Assembly: GCA_937873035.1 (NCBI GenBank)
Contig: CALMVA010000033.1
Location: 1 to 37,279 of the forward strand
Reading direction: 5' to 3'
Length of the DNA stretch: 37,279 bases
Source of the DNA: an uncultured Sphingomonadaceae bacterium
GTDB taxonomy: Bacteria; Pseudomonadota; Alphaproteobacteria; Sphingomonadales; Sphingomonadaceae
The position numbers and the translations under genes are program-made. A model generated the notes under the pieces. That model worked only from the letters and a program-made list of their open reading frames with translations. It did no database searches and was not told where the DNA came from. Within the stretch, counting starts at the first letter, position 1, and each line of letters opens with the position of its first letter. Positions 25,908 through 34,813 of the stretch are shown one piece after another.

Positions 25908-26813
25908 TCAGCGCGCGGTTAATTGACGCGCGAAGTGGATTTCAACCGCGCGTCGCACCCCCGCTGCAATCGCGCGCTGGCCCTCGGCAGATTTGATGCG
26001 GCGCGCATCCTCAATGTTGGAAAGATAGCCAAGCTCCAGCAGCACCGCGGGCATATCGGGCGCCTTGAGCACCGCCAGCCCCGCCATGCGCAGTCCGCCC
26101 GTGCGGAAGGGCACAGCGCCCGTGCTTTCACGGCGCAGCAGCTTTGCGAAATCAACCGAGGCGGCCATGGTTTCACGTTGCGCCAGATCAACGAGGATGG
26201 AGGTCACCTTATTGTCCTCGCCGGCCAGATTGACGCCGTTCAAAATGTCCGCCTTGTTTTCGCGCTGCGCCAGTTGCTGCGCCTCGCGGTCGGATGCGAC
26301 TTCGGATAGCGTGTAGATGGTGGCGCCCGCCGCATTTTCACCTGCGGAATCGGCATGGATTGAAATGAACAGCCGCGCGCCAAGGCTGCGGGCGATCGCG
26401 GTGCGCTCACGCAGCACGAGGAAGTGATCGTCATCGCGGGTGAGGGCGACGCGGATGCGGCCAGAGGCGAGCAGCGCATCACGGATGCGCCGGGCAACGG
26501 CGAGTGTAACATTTTTCTCGCGCGTTCCGTCATGGGGAGAGATGGTGCCGGGATCGTGCCCGCCATGCCCTGCGTCGATCACCACGAGGGGGCGCCCTGC
26601 CGGGCCTTCAACGCGCGGCGGCGGCGCGCCCTGCGTTGCCGGATCGAGCGGGATCGTGATGCTGTAGCGGCTGCGGCGCGGCGGCGGCGTCCAGGCGGCG
26701 GCTTGCACCGGGGCAGCAAGCGGCGCGGCTCGCTGCGTCTCAGCCGCGCCTTGGAGGTGCGCGGCCTCCATTGTCGTGACCAGTGCTGCAAGAGCGAGAA
26801 ATGCTGCCGCCAT
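25908..26813 (-). CDS. N-acetylmuramoyl-L-alanine amidase (Amidase_3, AmiC-like)
   Basis: Zinc enzyme that cuts the bond between MurNAc and the peptide, helping daughter cells separate. The 301 residues begin with a signal peptide (MAAAFLALAALVTTMEAA). The catalytic domain runs from about residue 75: VVIDAGHGGHDPGT (His ligand), GTREKNVTLAVARRI (Glu ligand), LFISIHADS (His ligand) and VLLELGYLSN (catalytic Glu). The approximately 45-residue insert from DREAQQLAQRENKAD resembles the regulatory helix region of AmiB/AmiC that is controlled by EnvC/NlpD-type activators; this comparison is inference. The N-terminal AMIN domain of E. coli AmiC is missing. It is the first gene of the minus-strand mrcA group and is divergent from rne. 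Confidence 0.94.
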   Translation of the reverse strand: MAAAFLALAALVTTMEAAHLQGAAETQRAAPLAAPVQAAAWTPPPRRSRYSITIPLDPATQGAPPPRVEGPAGRPLVVIDAGHGGHDPGTISPHDGTREKNVTLAVARRIRDALLASGRIRVALTRDDDHFLVLRERTAIARSLGARLFISIHADSAGENAAGATIYTLSEVASDREAQQLAQRENKADILNGVNLAGEDNKVTSILVDLAQRETMAASVDFAKLLRRESTGAVPFRTGGLRMAGLAVLKAPDMPAVLLELGYLSNIEDARRIKSAEGQRAIAAGVRRAVEIHFARQLTAR

Positions 26814-27268
26814 GGCGCTCTCTTGCCCTGATTATTTGCTTCAGGTCCAGTGTCTGCGCGTCGCGCGGCCCCGAAAAATGCGGTGGGCGAGGCTTAACAA
26901 TATCTTAGGACAGGCCGGGCACTCAGCTGTCGGCTCTGGCGCAAAGCAGTTGCTGCGATTGCTTTGCAGTGCTAGCAGCTTTTTCACTTCGGAGATTTAC
27001 TCCGGCAGTTCACAGACCGCGCCTCTTCATTGCAGGCCGGTCGTTCCAGGTTGACGTCGCATGATGCATGGTTGTCCCGTTTCGCGCCAATTCGCCCTTG
27101 TCGGCGGTGCGCGGGCAGGAGTTTTCGATCCGGCGCATATCGCCGGTCGTGCATCTGCGGCAGAGGCACACACACCCAGACCAATCGGTGCAGAGCTGAT
27201 GCTCCGCCGGAAATTTGACGCGCCAGTCTCTCTTTGGGGAGGCTCCGGACGCGCACGGAGATACAATA
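26814..27268 (+). promoter_or_regulatory. 455-base divergent control region and probable rne leader
   Basis: No gene is supported here. It must hold the amidase promoter (minus) and the rne promoter (plus). On the plus strand several hairpins are visible: GCAAAGC 26941-26947 with GCTTTGC 26961-26967, CGGAG 26990-26994 with CTCCG 27000-27004, and CCGGCG 27130-27135 with CGCCGG 27141-27146. In E. coli the long structured rne leader lets RNase E adjust its own mRNA; a similar role is inferred here. No clear -35/-10 pair was identified. Confidence 0.4.
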
Positions 27269-29896
27269 ATGACAATGCGGATGTTGATCGACGCCCGCCA
27301 CCCGGAGGAAACGCGGGTTGCAGTCGTCAAGGGAAACCGGATCGAGGAATTTGATTTCGAGTCGGCGGAGCGCCGTCAGCTCAAGGGCAATATCTATCTT
27401 GCCAAGGTGACGCGGGTCGAGCCGTCGCTTCAGGCGGCGTTCGTCGATTATGGCGGAAACCGGCACGGCTTCCTCGCCTTTTCTGAAATTCACCCCGATT
27501 ACTATCAGATCCCCAAGGAAGACCGCGAAGCGCTGCTCCGCGAAGAGGCTGAGCACGCGGCAGAAGAAGCCGCATTGCGCGCCGCCGAGGGCGATGATGA
27601 ACCGATTGACGGTCATCATGACGATGACGGGCAGGACCATGACCGTCCCGATTCGGACCTTGAGGACGATGTGGATGGCGATGCGCCGCCCGCGCCGGAA
27701 TCGGCGGGTGGCAATGGTCATGACGATCATGCAGCAGAAGACCTGCGCCGCCGCCGCATGGCGCTGCGCCGTCGCTACAAGATCCAGGATGTTATCCATC
27801 GCCGTCAGGTGCTGCTCGTTCAGGTTGTGAAGGAAGAGCGCGGCAACAAGGGGGCGGCGCTGACCACCTATTTGTCGCTGGCCGGCCGCTATTGCGTTCT
27901 TATGCCCAACACCACGCACGGCGGGGGCATCAGCCGCAAGATCTCGAACGCGTCGGACCGCAAGCGCCTGAAGACCATCATGTCGGAGCTGAACCTGCCG
28001 TCGACGATGGGCTGCATCGTCCGCACGGCGGGCCTCCAGCGCACCAAGACCGAAATCAAGCGTGACTTTGATTATCTGGCCCGCCTGTGGGACGATATTC
28101 GGGAAACCACGCTCAAAAGCCAGGCGCCCGCACTCGTCAATGAGGACAGTGATCTCATCAAGCGTGCGATCCGCGACATCTATAATCGCGACATCGACGA
28201 GGTGATCGTGGAGGGTGAGCGCGGCTACAGGCAAGCGCGCGACTTCATGAAGCTCCTGATGCCGAGCCATGTGAAGAAGGTGAAAGCCTATTCCGACGCG
28301 GTGCCGCTCTACCAGCGTTACGGCGCGGAAGATCAGCTTGAGGCGATGTATAACCCGGTCGTCCAGCTGAAGTCGGGCGGCTATCTTGTCATCAACCCAA
28401 CCGAAGCACTTGTTTCGATCGACATCAACTCTGGCCGCTCGACGCGCGAGCATGGCATCGAGCAGACGGCGGTCGCCACCAATCTTGAGGCCGCGCAGGA
28501 AATTGCGCGCCAACTGCGCCTGCGCGACATGGCCGGGCTTGTCGTCATCGACTTTATCGACATGGAGTCCAACTCCAACGTCCGCAAGGTTGAAAAGGCG
28601 ATGAAGGCCGCGCTTGCCAATGATCGCGCGCGGATTCAGGTTGGCCGCATCAGCCAGTTCGGCCTGCTTGAAATGAGCCGCCAGCGCCTGCGCACCGGCG
28701 TTCTGGAAGCCTCGACGCGGGTTTGCCCGCATTGCGAAGGCTCTGGCCTTGTCCGCACCGCTTCTTCCGCCGGGCTCTCGGCGCTGCGTATGCTGGAAGA
28801 AGAAGCCGCGCGTGGCCGTGGCAGCCAGCTCACACTGCGCGCCAGCCAGGAAGCGGCTTTCTATGTGCTCAACCGCAAGCGGGGCGAACTGGGCGAGATC
28901 GAGGAACGCTATGGCGTGATGATCGACGTTCAGTCGGATGGCCAGCTGGAAGGCGCGCGTATGACGGTGGAAGCCGGCGGTCCGCCGCCCGCCTTCCGCC
29001 CGAAATTTGAGCCGATTGTCGATGATGTCGCCGATGAGCCTGAAATCGAGGACATTGAGGACGAGGAAGACCTCGAAGAGGAGGCGCGCGACGCTGAGGA
29101 GCGTGGCGAGGGTGATAGCGAAGGTCGTCGCGGTCGCCGTGGCCGCCGCCGCCGCGGTCGTCGCGGTCGTCGTGGCGAGGGTGATGATCGGGGCGAAGCC
29201 GCCGAGGGTGCCGAGGACGAGGCTGAAGGCGAGGGCGATGAGGCCGCCGCTGAAGATAGCGCGCCGGAATCACGCGAGGAACGTGAAGACCGCGAAGATC
29301 GTGAAGGTGGACGTCGTCGCCGCCGTCGCGGACGTCGCGGTGGTCGTCGCAGGCAGGAAGAAGGCGGCGTGACCGCTGAGGGCGAAGGCGAGGGTGAAGC
29401 TCTCGCGGATGCCGAAGCTGCTGTCGACGCCGATGCGCCTGCCGAGGCCGCTCCTGAAGTGGCGGCGGAAGAGGCGCCCAAGAAGCCGCGTCGCCGCAGC
29501 GCCAAGGCAAAGGCTGCCGAAGCTGCCGAACAGGTTGAGGCCGCTCCGGCTGAAACTGAAGCCGCTCCTGCTGAGCCGGTTGCCGAGGAAGCTCCCGCCA
29601 AGCCGAAGCGCACCCGCAAGAAGAAGGCGGATGCCGTGGTTGAAGAGGCCGCTGCCGAAGCTGAAGCCGCTTCTGCCGCGCCGGTCGCTGAGGAGGCTCC
29701 GGCCAAGCCGAAGCGCACGCGCAAGAAGAAGGCGGATGCCGTGGCTGACGAGGCTGCTGCTGACGCCCCCGCCGCCGAAGCACCTGCCGCCGAAGCCGCA
29801 CCTGCGGTTGAAGCGGGGCCGGAAGCGGTCGCTGACGCTCCTGCCGAGCCGCCGCGTCGCGGCTGGTGGCAGCGCACCTTTGGCGACGCATCTTAA
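27269..29896 (+). CDS. rne: Ribonuclease E/G family endoribonuclease
   Basis: Main endoribonuclease for mRNA decay and rRNA/tRNA processing, 875 residues. The S1 domain (about 35-180) is split by an acidic, His/Asp-rich insert at residues 91-172, absent from E. coli but known in alphaproteobacteria. Catalytic D385 (SIDINSG) and D428 (VIDFIDM) keep the E. coli spacing of 43, and the zinc-link C486-PH-C489 also keeps its distance. After residue 600 the tail is low complexity: an acidic run, two Arg-rich blocks (about 618-640 and 680-698) likely to bind RNA, and Ala/Glu/Pro-rich stretches with a 35-residue direct repeat. The start is the ATG at 27269 behind GGAG; a longer frame from 27215 is less likely. 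Followed by the BepA-like gene after 43 bases. Confidence 0.96.
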   Translation: MTMRMLIDARHPEETRVAVVKGNRIEEFDFESAERRQLKGNIYLAKVTRVEPSLQAAFVDYGGNRHGFLAFSEIHPDYYQIPKEDREALLREEAEHAAEEAALRAAEGDDEPIDGHHDDDGQDHDRPDSDLEDDVDGDAPPAPESAGGNGHDDHAAEDLRRRRMALRRRYKIQDVIHRRQVLLVQVVKEERGNKGAALTTYLSLAGRYCVLMPNTTHGGGISRKISNASDRKRLKTIMSELNLPSTMGCIVRTAGLQRTKTEIKRDFDYLARLWDDIRETTLKSQAPALVNEDSDLIKRAIRDIYNRDIDEVIVEGERGYRQARDFMKLLMPSHVKKVKAYSDAVPLYQRYGAEDQLEAMYNPVVQLKSGGYLVINPTEALVSIDINSGRSTREHGIEQTAVATNLEAAQEIARQLRLRDMAGLVVIDFIDMESNSNVRKVEKAMKAALANDRARIQVGRISQFGLLEMSRQRLRTGVLEASTRVCPHCEGSGLVRTASSAGLSALRMLEEEAARGRGSQLTLRASQEAAFYVLNRKRGELGEIEERYGVMIDVQSDGQLEGARMTVEAGGPPPAFRPKFEPIVDDVADEPEIEDIEDEEDLEEEARDAEERGEGDSEGRRGRRGRRRRGRRGRRGEGDDRGEAAEGAEDEAEGEGDEAAAEDSAPESREEREDREDREGGRRRRRRGRRGGRRRQEEGGVTAEGEGEGEALADAEAAVDADAPAEAAPEVAAEEAPKKPRRRSAKAKAAEAAEQVEAAPAETEAAPAEPVAEEAPAKPKRTRKKKADAVVEEAAAEAEAASAAPVAEEAPAKPKRTRKKKADAVADEAAADAPAAEAPAAEAAPAVEAGPEAVADAPAEPPRRGWWQRTFGDAS
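29585..29755 (+). repeat. Direct repeat in the tail of rne, 105-base period
   Basis: Units at 29585-29650 and 29690-29755 are nearly identical and encode AEEAPAKPKRTRKKKADAV twice, a basic patch with 35-residue spacing. The identity at DNA level suggests a recent internal duplication that is liable to vary in copy number. Confidence 0.8.
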
Positions 29897-29939
29897 GGCA
29901 TTGCTTTCATCACGTGTTCAGGGAGGGACGCCGAGAAGC

Positions 29940-31307
29940 ATGATCATGCGGATCGCTTCCCCCCTGGGCCGTCTGGTCGCCCTGCTGCTTGCGCTTGTTC
30001 TTTCGATCCAGCCTGCCCTTGCGCAATCGGTGCTGCGCGACGCGGAAACCGAGGCGCTGTTCGCTGAAATGTCGGCGAAGATCATCGAGGCGGGCGGGTT
30101 GCAACCCAGGCACGTCCAGATCGTTCTGCTCCAAGATAAAGAGATCAACGCCTTCGTTGCGGGCGGGCAGATCGTCTATGTCCATTCCGGGCTGATTACG
30201 GCGGCGAAAAACGTCAACGAAGTGCAGGGCGTGATCGCGCATGAGCTGGGCCATGTGGTTGGCGGGCACGTCATCCGCATGGATGAAGGCATCAAGGCGG
30301 CAACGGGCATCACGCTGTTGAGCCTGTTATTGGGCGCAGCCGCGATTGCGGCGGGCGCGGGCGATGCGGGCATGGGCGTGTTGGCGGCCGGCCAACAAGC
30401 GGCAATGGGCAAGTTCCTTGCCTTTTCGCGCACGCAGGAAGCCTCGGCGGATGCGGCGGCGGCATCCTATCTTTCCAAGGCCGGGATCAGCGGCAAGGGG
30501 CTCATCAGCTTTTTCAAGACGCTCCAGAATGTCGAGTTCCGTTACGCCATTCCGCAGGAAGACAGCTATGGCCGCACGCACCCGCTCACGGGGGAGCGCA
30601 TTGCCGCGCTGGAAGATGTGGTGGGCAAGGATCCGGCGTGGAACAAGCCATCAGACCCTGCGCTCGAAGCCCGCTTCCAGCGCGTGAAGGCCAAGCTCAT
30701 GGGCTTTGTTTCAGACCCGCCACAGACGCTGATTGCCTATCCGGTGACGGACAAGTCCATCCCCGCGCGCTATGCGCGGGCCTATGCCTGGCATAAGAGC
30801 GCCTATCCTGATCGCGCGCTTGATGAGGTCAATGCGCTGCTTACCATGGTGCCCAATGACCCGTATTTTCTGGAACTGAAAGGCCAGATTCTGCTCGAAT
30901 CGGGGCATCCGGCAGACGCGCTGCCCGTGCTGCGGCAGGCGACCGAGATTACGCGCGCGCAGCCGCTGATCGCAGCGCTTTTCGGCCATGCGCTCATCGC
31001 GACCGAAGATCGCGCCAATCTGCCGGAGGCGACGCGCGTGCTGAAAGCCGCCGTTTCGCGCGACAATGATAATCCCTTTGCCTGGTATCAGCTTGGCGTC
31101 GTCTATGAGCGTGAGGGCGATGTGCCGCGCGCCCAACTGGCGACGGCGGAGCGGTATAGCCTTGAAGGCCGCGCCAATCTGGCCCTGCGCAGCGCCGAAG
31201 CGGCGATGGGCGGCATCCCGCGTGGCACGCCGGACTGGATTCGCGCGCAAGATATTGCCATGGCGTCGCGGGCAGAACTTGAGAACAGCAAGCACAAACG
31301 CCGATGA
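29940..31307 (+). CDS. Periplasmic M48 metalloprotease with TPR repeats (BepA-like)
   Basis: A 455-residue zinc protease with a signal peptide (to about residue 24, IQPALAQS). The M48 domain has HELGH in VIAHELGHVVGGH, followed by a hydrophobic stretch (LLSLLLGAAAIAAGA) and the third zinc ligand in EASADAAAASYL. The C-terminal half contains TPR-like helical pairs (ELKGQILLESGHPADALPVL; YQLGVVYEREGDVPRAQLA). This architecture is that of E. coli BepA (YfgC), which degrades or assists stalled outer-membrane proteins such as LptD. ATG 29940 or 29946 may be the start; both follow a GGGAGGG ribosome site. Its stop overlaps the DsbA-like gene by 4 bases. An in-frame extension back into rne is not real. 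Confidence 0.93.
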   Translation: MIMRIASPLGRLVALLLALVLSIQPALAQSVLRDAETEALFAEMSAKIIEAGGLQPRHVQIVLLQDKEINAFVAGGQIVYVHSGLITAAKNVNEVQGVIAHELGHVVGGHVIRMDEGIKAATGITLLSLLLGAAAIAAGAGDAGMGVLAAGQQAAMGKFLAFSRTQEASADAAAASYLSKAGISGKGLISFFKTLQNVEFRYAIPQEDSYGRTHPLTGERIAALEDVVGKDPAWNKPSDPALEARFQRVKAKLMGFVSDPPQTLIAYPVTDKSIPARYARAYAWHKSAYPDRALDEVNALLTMVPNDPYFLELKGQILLESGHPADALPVLRQATEITRAQPLIAALFGHALIATEDRANLPEATRVLKAAVSRDNDNPFAWYQLGVVYEREGDVPRAQLATAERYSLEGRANLALRSAEAAMGGIPRGTPDWIRAQDIAMASRAELENSKHKRR

Positions 31308-32026
31308 ATGAAGGAACGAAATCAATGCTGATCGCAGCCGCCGCAGCTCTGGCAGGTGCCGGGGGCACGGCGTTGGTCATGGCCTCTTCCGAACCCGTCA
31401 ATACGAGCGACCGGGCCGCAATCGAGACGATCGTGCGCGAATATATTCTGACGCACCCGGAAATTTTGCCGCAGGCCATGGAAAATCTGCGCTCGAAGGA
31501 AATGGCGAAGATCGTCGAGGCCAACCGCAAGGCCATTGAAACGCCCGTGGGCGACGCCTGGGAAGGCGCTGCCGATGCCGATGTGACGCTTGTCGAGTTC
31601 TTCGATTACGCCTGTGGCTATTGCCGCGCCTCGATTGCCGATGTTGATCGGCTGCTGGCCGAAGACAAGAAGCTCAAGGTCGTTTATCGCGATATGCCTG
31701 TGCTGGGTGAAGACAGTCTGGCCGCCGCCCGCCTGTCGGTGGCGGCGGCCATGGCGGGCAAGTTCAATGCGATGCACAAGCCGCTCTACAAGGCAGGGCG
31801 GCCCAGTGTTTCCAATGTGGAAGCCGCGCGTCGGCAGGCAGGCGTTGACAAGAACGCCATCTCCAACCCGCAGGTGGACCAGCAGTTGGCGCTCAACCTC
31901 AAGCTCCAGCGCGATCTTGATCTTTCCGGCACGCCCGCATGGGTCGTCGGCAACAAGGTTCTGGTCGGCGCGGTGGGCTATGATGCGCTCAAGGCCGCCA
32001 TCGCCGAGGCGCGAACGAAGAAATAA
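31304..32026 (+). CDS. DsbA family thiol oxidoreductase (thioredoxin fold)
   Basis: A 240-residue periplasmic protein. A hydrophobic N-terminus (residues 8-26) anchors or exports it. A helical leader (TIVREYILTHPEILPQAMENL) precedes the DsbA domain. The redox site is CGYC in FFDYACGYCRASI, and the cis-Pro loop is SGTPAWVVGN. The leader and CGYC site match BdbD/ScsC/Com1-like proteins more than classical DsbA (CPHC), so it could be an isomerase or an oxidase. It overlaps the upstream BepA-like gene by 4 bases (ATGA), implying coupled expression of two envelope quality-control proteins. No dsbB was seen nearby. Confidence 0.92.
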   Translation: MNEGTKSMLIAAAAALAGAGGTALVMASSEPVNTSDRAAIETIVREYILTHPEILPQAMENLRSKEMAKIVEANRKAIETPVGDAWEGAADADVTLVEFFDYACGYCRASIADVDRLLAEDKKLKVVYRDMPVLGEDSLAAARLSVAAAMAGKFNAMHKPLYKAGRPSVSNVEAARRQAGVDKNAISNPQVDQQLALNLKLQRDLDLSGTPAWVVGNKVLVGAVGYDALKAAIAEARTKK

Positions 32027-32086
32027 CCGGGCCTGCCCGCGTGTCGGGCGTTGCGCTTTGGCCTCATTATCGTCCACAACGCACCG

Positions 32087-34150
32087 ATGGTCCATTCTTC
32101 CCCCAAGCCGCCCGTCGCGGCCACCCGCGCGCACTCTTATGAACGCCACGGCACCCGGATCGATGATCCCTATGCGTGGCTGAAGGATGAGAAATATCCC
32201 ACCGTCGATGATGTCGAGGTGCTGGACTATCTGAAAGCCGAGAACGCCTATTTCGACGCGGTGATGAAGCCGCTGGCGCCGCTCGTCGAGACGATTTTTC
32301 AGGAAATGAAGGGGCGGCTGAAGGAAGACGATAGTTCGGTGCCGCAAAAGGATGGCGACCGGCTCTACTGGCGTCGCTTTGAAAAAGGCGCGCAATATAA
32401 GCAGTGGATGCGCAGCCCTGTGTCCGGCGGCGATGAGCAGGTGATGCTCGACGAAGCCAAGATGGCCGAGGGGCTTGAATATTTCCGGTTGGGCGGAATT
32501 GCCATCAGCGAAGATGACCGGCTGATGGCCTATTCGACCGACACCGACGGGTCGGAACGCTACACCATCCGCTTCCGCAATCTGGAAACCGGGGCCGAGC
32601 TGCCCGATGAAATCCCCGGCACGCTGGGCGACTATGTGTTTTCAACCGATGGCCGGCATCTGCTCTATGGCCTTGTCAATGATAGCTGGCGCGTCGAAAC
32701 GATTTTAGTGCACGAAATCGGCACGCCCGTGGCGGACGACAAGACGCTCTACCGTGAGCCGGATCAGGGCTTTCAGGCAGGCGTCGGCATGACGCAGAGC
32801 CGCAAGTGGATCATCGTCGCGACGGGCGACAATGAGACGAGCGAAGTGCGGATGATCCCTGCCGACAATGTGTTTGCAGACCCCGTCATGGTGCGCCCGC
32901 GCTGCAGGGGCGTTGAATATGATGTCGAGGATCATGGCGACACGCTCTACATCCACACCAATGATGCGAGCACGCAGTTCCGGCTGGTGACGGCACCGCT
33001 GGCAAAGCCCGGCGAATGGACCGAGCGGATCGCGCCCTCGCCCAGCTTCTACATGACCTCGGTGACGACCTTTGCCGATTTCTTCGTGGTGGAAGGCCGC
33101 GAGAACGGCCTGGATCAGGTTGAGATCCACGATTATGCAGGCGGCGCGCCCAGGCGGATTGCCTTCCCCGAAGCGAGCTATTCCGCCGGGCTTGATGAGA
33201 ACCCCGAATATAAGGTTAGCGTGCTGCGGCTTTCCTATGAATCGATGGTCACGCCCGACACGGTGATGGATTATGACCTCGCCACGGGCGCGATGACGAC
33301 GCTCAAGGTGCAGGAAATCCCCAGCGGCTATGATGCGAGCCAATATGCCACCGAGCGCGTCGAGATCACCGCGCGCGACGGGACGAAGGTTCCGGTGTCG
33401 ATCGTCTACAAAAAGGGTTTCGAGAAGAACGGCAATGGCCCGCTCTATCTCTATGCCTATGGCGCCTATGGCTATGCCATTCCGCCCAGCTTCTCGACGC
33501 TGCGGCTTTCGCTGCTGGATCGGGGCTTTGCCTATGCCGTGGCGCATATTCGCGGCGGCGATGATCTTGGCCAGCAATGGCAGCTTGATGGCAAGCTCAC
33601 CAAACGCACCAATACCTTCAACGATTTTGTCGATGTGGCCAGGGAGCTGGCCGATCTGGGCTTTGCCAGGCCGGGGCGCATCGTCGCGGCGGGCGGCTCG
33701 GCAGGCGGCGAACTGATGGGCGTTGTCGTCAACACCAACCCGGAGCTTTGGGGTGCGGTTGCCGCGCACGTGCCTTTTGTCGATGTGCTCAACACGATGC
33801 AGGATGAAACCCTGCCGCTGACGCCCGGCGAATGGCCCGAATGGGGTAACCCCATTACCGACAAGGCGGCGTTCGAGCTGATCCGCAGCTACAGCCCTTA
33901 CGACAATGTGGTGCCACAGGCTTATCCGCCGCTTTTCATCACTGGGGGCCTTACCGACCCGCGCGTCACCTATTGGGAGCCCGCGAAATGGACCGCCAAG
34001 CTGCGTGCGACCAAGACCGACGACAATGTCCTGCTGCTCAAGACCAATATGGGTGCCGGCCATGGCGGCAAATCCGGCCGCTTCGAATCGCTGCGCGAGG
34101 ATGCCGAGGAATATGCCTTCTTCCTGTGGCAATTGGGGATGGTGGAATAG
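32087..34150 (+). CDS. ptrB: Oligopeptidase B-type S9 peptidase
   Basis: Serine oligopeptidase of 687 residues that should cleave after Arg or Lys in short peptides. No signal peptide is evident, so it is probably cytoplasmic. The N-terminal segment (RHGTRIDDPYAWLKDE) is typical of the S9A group, followed by a seven-bladed propeller and a C-terminal hydrolase domain. The catalytic residues are S538 (GGSAGGELMG), D624 (TDPRVTYWEP) and H659 (AGHGGKSGR). The GGSAGG and YWEP strings favour oligopeptidase B over prolyl oligopeptidase. The start is ATG 32087 (MVHSSPKPPVAATR), since a TTG at 32051 adds unlikely residues. The gene lies 60 bases after the DsbA-like gene. Confidence 0.93.
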   Translation: MVHSSPKPPVAATRAHSYERHGTRIDDPYAWLKDEKYPTVDDVEVLDYLKAENAYFDAVMKPLAPLVETIFQEMKGRLKEDDSSVPQKDGDRLYWRRFEKGAQYKQWMRSPVSGGDEQVMLDEAKMAEGLEYFRLGGIAISEDDRLMAYSTDTDGSERYTIRFRNLETGAELPDEIPGTLGDYVFSTDGRHLLYGLVNDSWRVETILVHEIGTPVADDKTLYREPDQGFQAGVGMTQSRKWIIVATGDNETSEVRMIPADNVFADPVMVRPRCRGVEYDVEDHGDTLYIHTNDASTQFRLVTAPLAKPGEWTERIAPSPSFYMTSVTTFADFFVVEGRENGLDQVEIHDYAGGAPRRIAFPEASYSAGLDENPEYKVSVLRLSYESMVTPDTVMDYDLATGAMTTLKVQEIPSGYDASQYATERVEITARDGTKVPVSIVYKKGFEKNGNGPLYLYAYGAYGYAIPPSFSTLRLSLLDRGFAYAVAHIRGGDDLGQQWQLDGKLTKRTNTFNDFVDVARELADLGFARPGRIVAAGGSAGGELMGVVVNTNPELWGAVAAHVPFVDVLNTMQDETLPLTPGEWPEWGNPITDKAAFELIRSYSPYDNVVPQAYPPLFITGGLTDPRVTYWEPAKWTAKLRATKTDDNVLLLKTNMGAGHGGKSGRFESLREDAEEYAFFLWQLGMVE

Positions 34151-34201
34151 GGGGCGAAAGATGACGAGATTAACAACCGTCAAGTCTATCAAAAAGTGCG
34201 C

Positions 34202-34231
34202 CCGGTTTTGATCGACTCAAAGCCGGACTCC
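34202..34231. repeat. Second copy of the GGTTTTGA..GACTCAAA hairpin
   Basis: CCGGTTTTGA, loop TCGAC, TCAAAGCCGG form a 10-base stem with one G-T pair. The core is 16/18 identical to 3203-3220, and CTCCAG follows in both places. It sits between convergent ptrB and higA and might also slow transcription, though no T-run follows. Confidence 0.55.
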
Positions 34232-34235
34232 AGCG

Positions 34236-34526
34236 TTACGCCGCAAACCGCGTCACGCGCACTTCATCCTGCCGCTTTCTTGCCTCGGCGATCTCCCACG
34301 CGGTTTGCATCCGCATCAATGTGTCCATCTTCACGCCGAAGGCTTTTTCCAGACGCAGCCCCATTTCAGGGGAGAGGCCGCCATGGCAATTCATCAGCGT
34401 CGACAAGGTCTGACGGGTAACGCCCAGATGACGCGCGCCCGACGAGGCGTTGAGGCCGTGGCCCTCCACAATCTCACGCACAAATGTGCCGATATGGCTG
34501 GGGCTGTGCATGGTGATGCCGCTCAT
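34236..34526 (-). CDS. higA: HigA-family antitoxin
   Basis: A 96-residue DNA-binding antitoxin of the HigA/VapI XRE group. The helix-turn-helix covers about residues 27-50 (NASSGARHLGVTRQTLSTLMN), preceded by the family's HIGTFVREIVE and followed by GLSPEMGLRLEKAFG and MQTAWEIAEARKR. It should bind and neutralise HigB and repress the operon. It starts at 34526 with one base overlapping the higB stop (TGATG); a second Met at 34511 (MHSPSHIGTF) is the other possible start. The toxin-first order is typical for higBA. The candidate operator is upstream of higB at 34814-34834. Confidence 0.92.
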   Translation of the reverse strand: MSGITMHSPSHIGTFVREIVEGHGLNASSGARHLGVTRQTLSTLMNCHGGLSPEMGLRLEKAFGVKMDTLMRMQTAWEIAEARKRQDEVRVTRFAA

Positions 34527-34807
34527 CAGTGATAGTCCTCCAGATCGAGTATGCGGATTTCGCGCATGGCGTCGTCCACTTCAAAGGTCAGCCGCCAATT
34601 CGCGGTGACATGAAAACTCCAGCGATCATCGCTCAACTGATGCGCCTTCCAGAAAAGCAGATTGCGGCACTCGTCGCTATGCTCCATCGCTTCGAGGAAG
34701 GTTATTTGCATCCGCAGCTTGTTGATCAGCCTCTGGTCCAGCCGCGATATGTCGTTGCGCTCGACGAACCGGGCCAAACCCTTGTGGCGGATCGAAACGA
34801 TTTTCAC
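34526..34807 (-). CDS. higB: HigB-family toxin (RelE/ParE fold mRNA interferase)
   Basis: A 93-residue toxin that should cut mRNA on the ribosome when not bound by HigA. The sequence follows the HigB pattern: IRHKGLARFVERNDISRLDQ, then ECRNLLFWKAHQLSDDRWSFHVTANWRLTFEVDD and a C-terminal LDLEDYH. The start is a GTG (34807-34805) with no clear ribosome site and a very short leader, which would keep synthesis low. The module stands between convergent ptrB and a divergent thioesterase gene and has no other mobile features, so it may be a recently acquired or stably kept cassette. Confidence 0.92.
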   Translation of the reverse strand: MKIVSIRHKGLARFVERNDISRLDQRLINKLRMQITFLEAMEHSDECRNLLFWKAHQLSDDRWSFHVTANWRLTFEVDDAMREIRILDLEDYH

Positions 34808-34813
34808 TCAGGC

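Noticed and set aside
26984..28732. 582-residue open frame on the minus strand
   Set aside because: Antisense to the catalytic half of rne, with no domain and no ribosome site.
28869..29891. Two long minus-strand frames rich in Arg/Pro and Ser/Ala
   Set aside because: They mirror the low-complexity tail of RNase E; the composition follows directly from the plus-strand repeats.
29394..29939. N-terminal extension of the M48 protease into rne
   Set aside because: The extension is out-of-frame translation of the rne tail (Arg/Pro/Lys-rich); a signal peptide and ribosome site mark the start at 29940.
32705..34192. 495-residue open frame on the minus strand
   Set aside because: Antisense to oligopeptidase B, whose triad and domains are intact.
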